From assembly GCA_027919835.1 (NCBI GenBank), contig JANVFP010000039.1, positions 310,001 to 374,000 on the forward strand: a stretch of DNA of 64,000 nt, read 5' to 3'. Within the stretch, counting starts at the first letter, position 1. Every line of letters begins with the position of its first letter. Of the stretch, positions 54,701 through 64,000 are shown one piece after another. The DNA is from Lentinula raphanica. Its lineage: Eukaryota; Basidiomycota; Agaricomycetes; Agaricales; Omphalotaceae. The position numbers were made by a program, and so were the translations under genes. The notes below the pieces were generated by a model that made no database searches, was not told the origin of the DNA, and worked only from the letters and a program-made list of their open reading frames with translations.

Positions 54701-57474
54701 CAGAAAGGTGCCGGGGAGGTTGGAAATCCTGACGAACAGTCATCGGATGAAGAAGATCCTGAACAGCAATCAACAGATGAAAAAGCCTTGGCACCGACCT
54801 TGTCACAGGGGGGTAATGGAAGCCAGCCTCAACCCTTAGCCGGCACCAAGCGCAAGCCGAGCAGATCACCTTCCCCTTTGTCAGACATTAACCCTCCTCC
54901 CTCAGACGACAACTCTCCTCCTCCCTCAGACGACAACTCTCCTCCCTCAGACGACGACCCTCCTTCTCCGGAAAATAAGGACAACGAAGAAGATGAGCCA
55001 GCGCCCGATCCCAAACCGAAGCCCAAGGGAAAGGGACAGCCCGACCCAGCGCCTGATCCGAAACCGAAAAAGCCCAGGCCACGTAAAAAGTCGAAGAAGA
55101 ACGTCGAGAGCGAGGACGACGGTGAGTCCAGTCACTATTCACACGAGTATTGTACCTTGATTCTATGTCCTCACCGTGTCTCTTTCCCATAAAGAATATC
55201 CCGGTCAACCACAACCAAGCAATACCGAGATCACCGAAACTGGTCTACGCCGTTCCGGTCGTTTAATAGCACTTGCCGCCGCTGCTACAGCGGGCGCTCT
55301 AACACGCTCAGAACCGAAACCTGGACGTTCGTTGTCTCCACAGGACCAAGGGAGTGAGGAGGATGAAGATATGGGGGAGGATGTAAGTACTGCAACTGTA
55401 CACTGTACCAATGAAGGTTTGACTGAGCCTGATTGTATGCAGAATGTGATCCCCTTATTTGAATCGATTCCTCACCACCGAGTAAGTGGTCCTGCCTTCT
55501 CGAGTCGGGTTGATATTGATTGACATGTTGCTGCAGTTGCGGTCCCGGGGACCTATCAGCTGCTGCATCATGACGGTACCCGATCGGTTGAGTACGAACA
55601 ATTTTCCCATGTATGTCTCGCCGTTTACTCTGTCTTCTCGAAGTTCATCCATTGAAATCCCTTTCAGCATTCACTCCCCGCTTCCCAATTGCAGTATGTC
55701 ATGAGTGTAATTCACTCGCAGGCCAGATCGGATGGCCGGGTACTCCGAGATGGGCGGCCAAATCCGGAATGGATCCCGCCAACAGACTATCCCATTCGGG
55801 AAGTCTCTGTCGATGAATGGGATGTGATGCCTATTCGTCGACGCCTTGCACTGTACCGGCAGGCCCGCGGCAGTCTCCTCATACGAGGAAGGCCTGCAGA
55901 CCGTCTCAGATACAATGTGGAAGAAGACGACCACATCGACCGACTGTTGGGTGACTTGGAGAAGTCACGTACCTTGCATGGTAAGTGCCTGCAAGTTAAT
56001 TTCCTCAGGTTTATCATTGATTGTCTTCCTGGCTTGATAGATACCTCCCGAACATTGAACAGGCCTTCTGATTGTCACACGCTTGGCACCCTCAAGGATG
56101 TTCAAGAAGCCGCGCTTACGGGCAAGAAGGTAGTGAATTGCCTCGAAATCCCCCTTCCAGCTTCGTGTGTGCGTCCCCCTGAAGGGATTTGCACAAAGGA
56201 AGAAGCCGATGCGGCTGGGTTAGCGCGAGTCTACAAGAAGGGCCTGTCTTGGGGCCTTTTTGCCACGTCGCATGCTCTCCACCCGTTCCATGTCGACTGT
56301 GAAGGCTACGGGACATGGGTGATGCCTCACACAGGCTCCAAGTATTGGGTCGTTGGCGTGCCTAAAAAGGAGTCCGACTTTGCCAGCACCGAGATGTTTG
56401 GTAAGAAGTTTGGGGTAGACGGCCATAACAGTCAGCAGTGGAGCTTCTATGGATTCATCTTGGAACCTGGAGATATGCTGTGAGTACTGCCATACTCAAT
56501 AACCATTCCAATGCTTGCCAAAACAGCCTAACAAATTGTGCAGAGTCATGCCACCGTGTACCCCTCATTTCGTCCTCACCCCGTCGCCAGCTATATGCCA
56601 CGGTGGCCACTATTACAGCTACTTAACGATGGCCAGAACAGCATATAGCTGGTACCACAACTTCGTTGCCGCGAGCGTCATCACCAACACAACCGATTAC
56701 AACGCATTTGACGGCCTCATAAGCATCATGTCCTTCTGGTACCATTCTATCATCAACAACAGCGAGACGTATTTGAAAAGCATCCAGAAACTGAACATGA
56801 ATCCAGCGGGGACGAAGAGGGATGATGGTAAACCCATTCCTCCTCTTCATAGATATTCAACTAATCATCTATCAGGGCGCGACCTCATAGTCCATCTCCC
56901 AAATTTCTATTCTTTCGAAGACATCATACAATTCCTCACCTTGGTGAATCTGGTGAAGCTGATCCCTGTCCTGGATGTCCGCCGGTACAGAGAGAAAAGT
57001 GGGAAGTATAGTTCATCCGCCAACTTCGTGGTGCCGCCTGATTTCGCGGTTCGCTCACTAAATGCCTGTCTCCAGGCCAAAGAGCTGCTATCTTGGGTAT
57101 CGGAAAATTTCCAAATCAACCAATATGCCGGGCCTCCAGACACGTTTGCGACGCATCTTCGGTTGAAGAATCTCAGTCGGTTGTATCTTTACCACCAGGC
57201 ACGAACTCTCGTGTACGAAATGGTGCAGGGGGAGAAGACGGGGATGCATCCCGAGGATAGCACGATCACCCCCGAGGCAGTCAAGAAGGCCATCGAGGAA
57301 GAAGTGGTTCAGAACAGCCCATGGATACGAAGGAGGTGGCCGACGGACGAGGATGACGAAACAGTGGAAGATTGGGTCAAGCGTTGGAGTAATGGAGAAC
57401 CTCAGACGTACGATTGGGAAACAGCGGTGGAGGGAAGGATGTACGTAGTGTCGAGAATCGAACCATCTGCGTAG
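51755..57474 (+). CDS. long JmjC-domain protein with recent internal duplications
   Basis: About 13 exons: 51755-51832, 51899-52138, 52199-52503, 52685-52709, 52763-52958, 53031-55121, 55195-55382, 55443-55481, 55537-55610, 55727-55980, 56041-56479, 56544-56827 and 56876-57474. The sum is 1,604 codons with no frame break. The join 55610/55727 is the least certain, and the last intron could also be read through. The N-terminal 280 residues are globular and unrecognised. A Pro/Ser/acidic region with two pairs of large repeats follows, then basic runs and RRSGRLIALAAAATAGAL. The JmjC domain comes near residues 1,150-1,330, with HPFHVDCEGYGTWV (HxD), a GSKYWVV lysine and LEPGDMLVMPPCTPHFV (distal His). 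JmjC enzymes are Fe(II)/2OG-dependent and often demethylate histone lysines. The substrate here is unknown. It is intact despite the decayed neighbour just upstream. Confidence 0.82.
53147..53790 (+). repeat. two in-frame copies of a 339-bp coding repeat (JmjC gene)
   Basis: Starting TTPAPTRPLFQRPHPSRPGH at 53147 and again at 53486, the copies are nearly identical over about 270-300 bases, through IPGPSFTANNDEGSPSQRPF to VIEVEDE. The period is 113 codons. The low divergence indicates a recent in-frame duplication. Confidence 0.9.
53811..54518 (+). repeat. two in-frame copies of a 354-bp coding repeat (JmjC gene)
   Basis: The segment from DQDQGSDKEISESKDNDG to NAAQNENQTPQMN is present twice with a period of 354 bases (118 codons) and only a handful of substitutions (for example NAQF/DVQF and EGGA/EEGA). 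The region is acidic and disordered. Confidence 0.92.
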
Positions 57475-57907
57475 TGCCAAGGACATCTCGGACCAGATGA
57501 AATGATGTTTTGTATTTTATTGCTATTCTAGGACATAATTTCGCAGTTTAAGATTCAGAACGATTTACTACATTTCCTGAGCGATATAGTTCAACGCCCC
57601 CATTACATGGTCTGATTGGCAGCAGTCTCCCGGCAGTCTCCTGAGTGGTATAAAGTCAATTTGACCCCTTCTGCTTAGTAATCCGCTGAGCCCAGTAGTT
57701 TAACACCCAAATAACACGTTCTGCTTAGTAAAGTCTAGACGTACATATATGGAAGTCGGCGCTAAGCGCTCTCATAACTCTTGCCTTATTACCTTCGTGA
57801 TCAAGCTGGTTCGACCGAGAAAGGTTGAGTTTACAAGGAACGAATTGCTCCGAGATACAAAAAAAGGTAAGTAACATGGCAATCCCTCTATCTCGGTTTT
57901 GTATAAC
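57475..57907. other. intergenic between the JmjC gene and the next gene
   Basis: No open frame of note. Near the right end, 57850-57870 could be an exon end with a GTAAGT donor preceding the next gene, but no start can be fixed. Confidence 0.4.
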
Positions 57908-58780
57908 ATGTCTGGACTAGTTTTGACAATGTCAGCCGTCAACGCGACTCCAAAAAACGCGACTCCCAAAGTCAATTCTCCCAGACGTCGTAGCCGGAAG
58001 CGGCCTAGAGGAAAACCAGTTGGGAGCAGAAAAAGTAAACGGATACGTCGCGAAGATGAGAATCAAGAGGAGCAAATATATGTTCCAGGTTCCTGGGTGT
58101 TGGAACAGGTGTCTACGGGTGAAACGGATGAGGTTGGGGATGACAAGTCGAATGTTGAAGAGGAATTGATACGTCTATTCGTCGTCGACCGGTCAGGCTA
58201 TGTCGAATCACCCATTCCCTCCGTCTCTTTGAAAACCATACTAGCTCAGCGTCCACTCCCTCAGGAGTTCGTCATTATTCGTAACTCAAATACGCGTTTC
58301 ATTCGCAATCTCCATAACCGCGCGGATACCACAATCTCTGAAGACGAAGTTAGCGCAATTCTCACAGAACATGATTCCTCCACTTCGGAATGTACAACCA
58401 TCGATTTACCAGGAACTAGAATGAAACGTTCTAAAGGCGAAGTCAACGCGATTGTCACAGAACGTGATTCCTCCACTTCGGAATGTCCAACCATCGATTC
58501 ACCAGGAACTACATTCAATCGATCTTCTCAACCCCATCATCAATGGTCCTTTGCAGCGCTCCAGAGGGAGGCAACTGGAACGTCCGAGCTTGCTTCTCCG
58601 TTCTTGTCATTCGCCTGTATCCGTCCCTATTGTGCCCTTCCTGACGGAGAGATGTTCGATGAGGACGTTATCGAAAACTTCGACCTTAAAGAAGCCAATG
58701 GAGATCAAGAAGACTCTGATTTAGACTGGATGGACATGGAGCTTGTGTATCCGGGTGCAGATTTCACTGAAAGTGCTTAA
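57908..58780 (+). CDS. hypothetical protein with basic N terminus
   Basis: A single open frame of 290 residues from the ATG at 57908 (an alternative Met lies seven codons later). An upstream exon joined at the TGTCAG before CCGTCAACGC is possible. Residues about 20-55 are strongly basic (SPRRRSRKRPRGKPVGSRKS), typical of nuclear proteins. The middle contains a 32-residue repeat present twice (ILTEHDSSTSECTTIDLPGT / IVTERDSSTSECPTIDSPGT), and the C terminus is acidic (EDSDLDWMDMEL). No enzyme domain is visible. It follows the JmjC gene on the same strand after about 430 bases. Its role is unknown. Confidence 0.6.
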   Translation: MSGLVLTMSAVNATPKNATPKVNSPRRRSRKRPRGKPVGSRKSKRIRREDENQEEQIYVPGSWVLEQVSTGETDEVGDDKSNVEEELIRLFVVDRSGYVESPIPSVSLKTILAQRPLPQEFVIIRNSNTRFIRNLHNRADTTISEDEVSAILTEHDSSTSECTTIDLPGTRMKRSKGEVNAIVTERDSSTSECPTIDSPGTTFNRSSQPHHQWSFAALQREATGTSELASPFLSFACIRPYCALPDGEMFDEDVIENFDLKEANGDQEDSDLDWMDMELVYPGADFTESA

Positions 58781-60814
58781 TCAAACTCAAGAGTGAGTTT
58801 TCTACAGGTCTTCGTCTTCCACTCGCACTTTGCTGAAGCTATCATCCTGTAGCTTACCACGGCCTCTTCTCTTAATGCATTGTGCAAATACTATCTTGTA
58901 TATACTTACCTTTGTATTGCAAAAAGCTGTTGTTGTACGAGTATCTCTTGAAAGCAACATACAGCAATGTCTCATTATAGCGTAAAAATCAGGATGAGAA
59001 TTGCGACTCTCAATGTAATTGCTTGGACCTACTTGTAAGTTATGCACATGAATATAAATCACGAACGAATGAAAATGAAAAGGTGTTTATCGCTGTCACG
59101 ACAGGAGCCCATTCCGTCCACCAAATCTTGCACTATGCTATATCTTGTCGCGAACTGACTCTGAAGCCCCTAAAGCATAGCGCCCAAAACAAGCCAAAAC
59201 ACCCTCTGAACTCCGACCCCATGACGAAGTTCTGTGTGGCGCATGGAATCTTAACCCCAACTCGCCCGATAGTAGGTCTATAGCCATGGTTCGCACCTTA
59301 AAGCTTCACTGCTCCAGCGCTCAAATGTCCCACCCTCTTCCCGTTCATTGAAGTTTCTTCTTCAGGGCTGCAGCTACTTCACTGTCAAGAGTCCTTCCTC
59401 CAAATGTGTTTCATTGGGAGCTATCTGATCATGCAATTGGTGATATTACAGCGTTTGTAATGAATCCATCCCCATGGTCCTATACAAGTATGGTTCAGAA
59501 CTTGGGGGCAACGATGAAAGCCTACAAAGCTTCAACCATGAAGTTCCGCGCCTGCTGAACGTTACAGCTCATGGTACAACTCCCACCAAGTGCACCTAGT
59601 CGCCCTTCTGGATCTTCAATTGTGATTGGGGAAGAGGATGAGAGATGACGTTTGTTGCCTTTGACCGAACAGAGTCAACCCGATGATCACAATTTGGGTT
59701 ATGGACGAACGCGAAAGGATGCTCTTAATTGCAGGGATGGGTAAGTTAACAAAGTAGATCGATTGGCCTATTATGTACTTTCCTTCAATACTGAAGTCTT
59801 TTATCGAAACGTTGAGCACGATCTCAGAAGAAGGCACCGCAATGCGAGAACCCCACCACCTACAACGAAGTGTGGTCCCGCAGGGTAGATATTTAAAGAG
59901 ATAAACTCACAGTTTGATCGTGGTTGTGATCGAAATCACCAACATCGGAATCGCTACAATGTCTGTTATTGTGCAGGGTTCTTGAATATAGATCACGTCC
60001 TACGCGTCGGGTTTTGTCCACTCGTCCTGAGCAGCCTCGAGGCCGGGAACGAGATCAGGATCACCGAGGAGGGTGCGCTGGGTGTAGGCGAACTGATAAC
60101 GTCGAGATCGAAGCACGCTTACAAGGTTGCGCACACCTTCAAGCTCTCTATCATCAGGTAAGAATCCTCAACCGTTCCAGGTCCCCCTACATTCGAAGGA
60201 TTCGAAAGACAACAGTTAATGCAAGGAGTGATACACCCCGAGACACAGGAGCAGAAGAGCTAGTGATTCTATATTTGCCCTTGTAATCAATGCGAAGAGG
60301 CTGCGTTTCGCGTACTTGGTAGTCTAGGCGTTGAGTGAGTATGAGTTTCTGAATGCTCTATGAAGCACAATACGCACAGATCCATCCTTAGTGTACATCT
60401 TACAGAGGACATGATGCTTCAGGATCCAAGAGTGAGATACGTCAGGTAGCCTTCGGCAAGGTTTTGGTTCATATTATCTGCGAAAACTCTACCATACTTT
60501 AGTTAGTGGTATGGAAGATGATATGCCGGACGCACACGCATGAGATCTTCGGTCAAGAGAAATCCATCTCTTGCAAGTTCAATGCTCGGTTGGAACAAGG
60601 TCTTTCAAGGCAGTCGACTGTATCACATATGTAACTCCTCAAAGCCTCTCAGATCACCAGGTACTGCCACAGACAGACCTTCAATACCAGTCGCCTCGGG
60701 CTGAAGGGAGTGCAGCCTGCAATAATTAGATCAATCTCCCTGGCATTTATGCAGTTCGCAGTGCATACCGGAGCAGCAGGCCTAGAGTTTTAGCTTCTAT
60801 AATCACCATCGGGC
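58781..60814. other. gene-poor stretch with one conserved-looking fragment
   Basis: No intact gene. On the plus strand at about 59990-60160 an open stretch reads HVLRVGFCPLVLSSLEAGNE then IRITEEGALGVGELITSRSK and HAYKVAHTFKLSIIR, followed by a GTAAGA donor-like site. It looks like one exon of a conserved protein that I cannot name, and no other exons were found around it. Confidence 0.4.
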
Positions 60815-61812
60815 TGCCATACTATGACGAAACCACTTCCGTGACCGATACTAGAATGGTATGAAGCAACTGGCTTGAATTCCGACTGCGAGAGTGGTGA
60901 CAATGATAGCATCTGCAGCACTACCCGGAGAATCTGGGCACCGATCGCAGATGCAGATTTGAGTTCGCAGGGAACGATCCATGAGGATGTGAGGGTTCGT
61001 CCATTTCGACAAGTCAGTGGTCAAATCGTGTTCTACCAGTGCGAGTTGTATCGAATCCCCTGGAGGTTGTCATGAGTATAGAAGGACGGATACATGAGTG
61101 GGTCGAAATCCGGAAACCGAGTGGGTACCTACCCTCAGTATCGGCGGCGACTATCTTCAAGTCGACAGGTCGATGAGGCTGGGTTGGTTGAAGTGTTGCC
61201 ATTTGTTCGGGGTTTGCATCATCCCAGACGATATCAGTAGCGTACATTCCAGCTGCTTTGTCGCTCAACACGCCTGTGCCAGACTAGTGATGAATTTAGA
61301 ACGCATGAGTTGAGGAAGAGCAGAGTGTGTATCATCACTTACAGTGTTGACGAAAATTGGCTTGCTACCTGTCTTGTCAAAACACTTCTTCAAGCCATGC
61401 AAGGTTCCAGTAGCCGCATCGACATCATCACAGTCGGCCTGTGAGTTTTATGGGTACATATGTGATAAATCAAATTGCAATATGCAAACCTTACCATCGC
61501 GATGACTATGTCCACCTCCGAACACGCTTCACTCATCAAAGAGATGTCGGAATGTGAGCCCACGATTGGAGTGACATTCTTGTAAAGACTCTTGATTTTT
61601 TCCGCCTTGCTTGCTGAACGAACGACGCATCGTATGTCAAGACTGAGTCAAAGTCGGGCCGTTGGGCGAAACGCGTCAAGACGGTGCCGCCAATGTACCC
61701 TGTTGGGTTTAGATTTAGAAGTTACAGTTTAGAGTGAGTGCATCTATCAAAGCTAAACTGACGAGCGTGGAGATAACTTACCAGTAACGCCAGTCATAAG
61801 AATCTTCGTCAT
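60815..61812 (-). pseudogene. atypical SDR / NAD(P)-binding protein, frameshifted and truncated
   Basis: Starting at 61812, MTKILMTGVTG joins across an intron to YIGGTVLTRFAQRPDFDS (the GxxGxxG nucleotide-binding motif). The continuation LDIRCVVRSASKAEKIKSLY to EVDIVIAM is in another frame, so one frameshift lies at about 61672. After an intron the gene reads ADCDDVDAATGTLHGLKKCF and TGSKPIFVNT. The next exon has GVLSDKAAGMYATDIVWDDA and PHRPVDLKIVAADTEG. Introns have good GTAAGT/GTAAGG donors. After DTEG the expected Rossmann-fold C-terminal half is not readable. Only a GHGSGF-like scrap remains near 60830. I therefore call a young pseudogene of an extended/atypical short-chain dehydrogenase. 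Confidence 0.72.
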
Positions 61813-62198
61813 GGTGAAGAACTAAAAGCAATCAGAGTGGGATCCAGAATGCTGAGTTGCTTTCGTCTTTATATGACGGAAATATCCGTGAATGAAGCAG
61901 TGGATGACTGAGCAACTCGAGAGAAAATGACGAAATTTTTTCGCCTGCCTTACGGGCTTGTCATACTCGGGTGTGCTTCTGGCACTGAATTTCAGAAGAC
62001 TCAGCTTTGGCGAAGACACCACGAAGACACCGTCCTATTGTGTAGAAGCTGGAGATTGCCGGTTGAAACTTGGCAGTTTATGACCTGAGTATGCAATCGT
62101 GCTCATGACGATTTTCCAAACAGGTAACGAATCCTACGAAAGACGCGCATGAGTATACGATTAGATCGAATGTTTCCATTGCTCTACGACATGCTTCA
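61813..62198. other. intergenic between two decayed genes
   Basis: No feature supported. It lies upstream of the SDR relic and downstream of the TSC13 relic, both on the minus strand. Confidence 0.45.
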
Positions 62199-63956
62199 TC
62201 AGATAATAAACGGAATCATAGCCTTGCGCTTTGGATACGCTTTTCCAAACTCCTTTTTGTATGCAGCATGCTTCTTCAAAGCCCAGACAATCATCTGGAG
62301 CAATCGTGAACAGATATGCTGTTTGGGTGTCATCAGAGTTATTTCCAGAAGAGAGAGGGAGTAAGAAGGAGGAAAGAGACTACTCACAAGCCCAACTACC
62401 TGTCATGACACAAATCACTACCCAGGCGAGGGTTTCGAAGAAATAGTTTGGGCATGATATGAGACCAAATCCATACCCCGTAGGAATGGCGCGTTTTCTA
62501 GATCCAGGTGGACGTAGAGAGCGAAGATGGAGATGGGTGCTGAGATTTGAGAGTTCAAAGAACTGGGATGATTAGGATGTTCAGTCACGACAAAGCTGTG
62601 CAGGACGGAGGAAAATCAACGAACAGCCCATAAACTCGCACAAGTCCATAAGAATAGTTGGTCATTCCTAATAGTGCCCTGGACGTACGGAGAGGTGGCG
62701 GAGAATACGGGACGGTATAGATCGTAAGCAAGGAACAATCCTAGGGAAAGTGGGATGTAAGCTGTTGGCCACTACCTCACGCCTTTGAAGACACACCGGA
62801 TAGAACGTGGTAGTGTCCAGAGCTGAAGTTGTTGTCAGAAGAGTGACGCCGGAGTTTCAATAAAGGCGGTCTTACTTTTTGAAGACGTTGAAGAAAGGCA
62901 TTGTACCATGGGAGAAGCGGTGAACACTGAGGAAATTTGAACAATGTCTGTATGTAAACTGCAATAATCAGGACAGTAGGTACTGACAACAGTGTTTCTA
63001 GAATTCGCTTTCCAAAATGTGCTTCGATCATGGCGAATGTCATCCTGGTTAACATGAGTACTCTGGGTAAGGTATTAAAGATTGACTGCACCTTTGTAAG
63101 TCGCTGTGTACAACGTCGGCGCCGTAGAAGACGCGAGGGAGGTAGAAGAAGAATGGGTGAATCAGGAGCGGACCTGCCTATAAGATTTTCATGTAGGCAG
63201 AAGAGTTCAAGGATTCCTTTGCATTACACGCACATATTCAATCACGAATACAAGTTTCCATCCGATTTGAGGTCCTAGATCTTTTACCTCTAGCTCCAGG
63301 CCAGGAGTGAAACCAGTAACGTCCCGTACTTTGACGTCATCCGCCAATGGCTTCTTCTCTGACTTCTGAGTGAGGCGCTGTCTGGAGGTAGAGAACTATA
63401 GAAGGCATAATGGAATGTGAACACGAGCAGTGTTGGTGGTAAGACGGGTAACAACTAGTCTACTTCGGAGTCCAGGGTCCGAGCCGTCACTCAGCTCTTT
63501 CCTAATTCGGACACCCGGACACGTCGATTTACGCTGATGAAAAACAGAAAACCTCGCGTCAAATGGGTTGAAAGCATGTAAAATGTCAACTTGCGTTCAA
63601 ATATAGAGCAAATCGGTATGGTAATGTCATGGAACGCAGCGTATGAATTTAGTGGATTGCTCATTGATGTCTCTTCTACGATGAAAGCTGCTTCCAAAAA
63701 AGGAAACACCTGAGTGACGGTATTGACAGCGCGCTTCAAATCAGACTCTAGATTGAGTGCAACGACTGTCTTGCAATTCTCAAGCTACGAGTCTGACTCG
63801 GGAGACTAGGTAACAACGCACTTTGGGTATTTTGGCCTGTATTTTTCTCTTGACGTCTTCGACGGTGTCTTCTGGAGAGGCCTCTATTATCAGTGGAAAT
63901 GCATTACGAGCGAATGAAGGTGTTTTGTTGGAAGCAGCGGAAACAGTTATGGTCAA
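62199..63956 (-). pseudogene. TSC13-like very-long-chain enoyl-CoA reductase pseudogene
   Basis: The minus strand follows TSC13 exon by exon. A ubiquitin-like N terminus comes first (ITVSAASNKTPSFARNAFPL, EDTVEDVKRKIQAK), then SRQRLTQKSEKKPLADDV, LELEVKDLGPQIGWKLVF, AGPLLIHPFFFYLP, RVFYGADVVHSDLQ and VHRFSHGTMPFFNVFK. HYHVLSG, LFLAYDLYRPVFSATSPYVQ, RSLRPPGSRKRAIPTGYGFG and LISCPNYFFETLAWVVICVM follow, ending QMIVWALKKHAAYKKEFGKA and MIPFII. The family is an ER membrane reductase of the fatty-acid elongase cycle. Three defects are seen. The first codon is TTG where ATG is expected. One extra base lies between YLP and RVFY (about 63150). A frameshift lies between FTIA and QMIV (about 62300). 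All introns look functional and a MITE sits in the first one. This is a young pseudogene, or a gene with sequence errors. Confidence 0.82.
63456..63808. mobile_element. 353-bp MITE with 9-bp target duplication, inside a TSC13 intron
   Basis: The element is bounded by perfect 9-bp direct repeats GGTAACAAC (63447-63455 and 63809-63817). Its ends are short imperfect inverted repeats: TAGTCTACTTCGGAGTC on the left and, read inverted, TAGTCTCCCGAGTCAGAC on the right. Removing it together with one repeat restores a normal intron (GTGCGT...TCTATAG) of the enoyl-CoA reductase copy. Its right 50 bases match the 53-bp element at 4049-4101. The interior has no transposase, so it is non-autonomous. The 9-bp duplication suggests a Mutator-like parent. 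Confidence 0.8.
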
Positions 63957-64000
63957 GGAAGTTGAGTTTCACCCTGAACGCGAAGCCACAGAAATTAGGC

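Noticed and set aside
53228..54869. Long minus-strand open frames opposite the JmjC repeats
   Set aside because: They mirror the repetitive Pro/Ser/Glu codons of the plus strand and have no independent support.
53081..55192. The 703-codon open frame as a separate intronless gene
   Set aside because: It is preceded and followed by exons that splice in frame into one 1,603-residue JmjC protein; the frame begins inside an exon.

Overview
The window looks like nuclear DNA from a mushroom-forming basidiomycete (Agaricomycetes). Genes are split by many short introns of about 45-60 bases. Several families expanded in that class are present: Tet-like 2OG-Fe(II) oxygenase, JmjC, Spt5-like NGN/KOW and a T5orf172-type GIY-YIG protein. 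All gene models were spliced by eye, and no database search was possible.

Region 1 (1-16,000) is a tandem array of a lineage-specific secreted-protein family, all on the minus strand. Four copies look intact (5047-5751, 8392-9096, 11404-12221, 14983-15870) and two are decayed (273-1093, 3526-4330). Every copy has the same architecture: exon 1 encodes a signal peptide and most of the protein, and a phase-0 intron follows a Gly-Pro. A conserved upstream block precedes most copies. The array also carries segmental duplications, a tiny MITE and a composite non-autonomous element (12573-14623).

Region 2 (16,900-24,800) is an ordinary housekeeping block on the plus strand: an endosulfine (Igo1/ENSA) homologue, the spliceosomal CWF19-like factor and the CHL1/DDX11 Fe-S helicase. 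All three are open once spliced. A GIY-YIG/T5orf172-type gene follows on the minus strand (26882-27652).

Region 3 (28,000-64,000) is a mosaic. Broken, intron-retaining copies of core eukaryotic genes (HSP90, NMD3, WDR48, an atypical SDR and the enoyl-CoA reductase TSC13), plus two decayed genes I cannot name, alternate with lineage-specific genes that still look coding. The latter are an Spt5-like NGN/KOW protein (34409-37349), a Tet-like dioxygenase (43424-47581), a long JmjC protein (51755-57474) and three hypothetical genes. An intron-containing tRNA gene lies at 42308-42403.

The most notable points are the gene graveyard studded with chromatin- and DNA-modification-type genes, the secreted-protein array with its shared upstream block, and a MITE family with 9-bp target duplications seen at both ends of the window.
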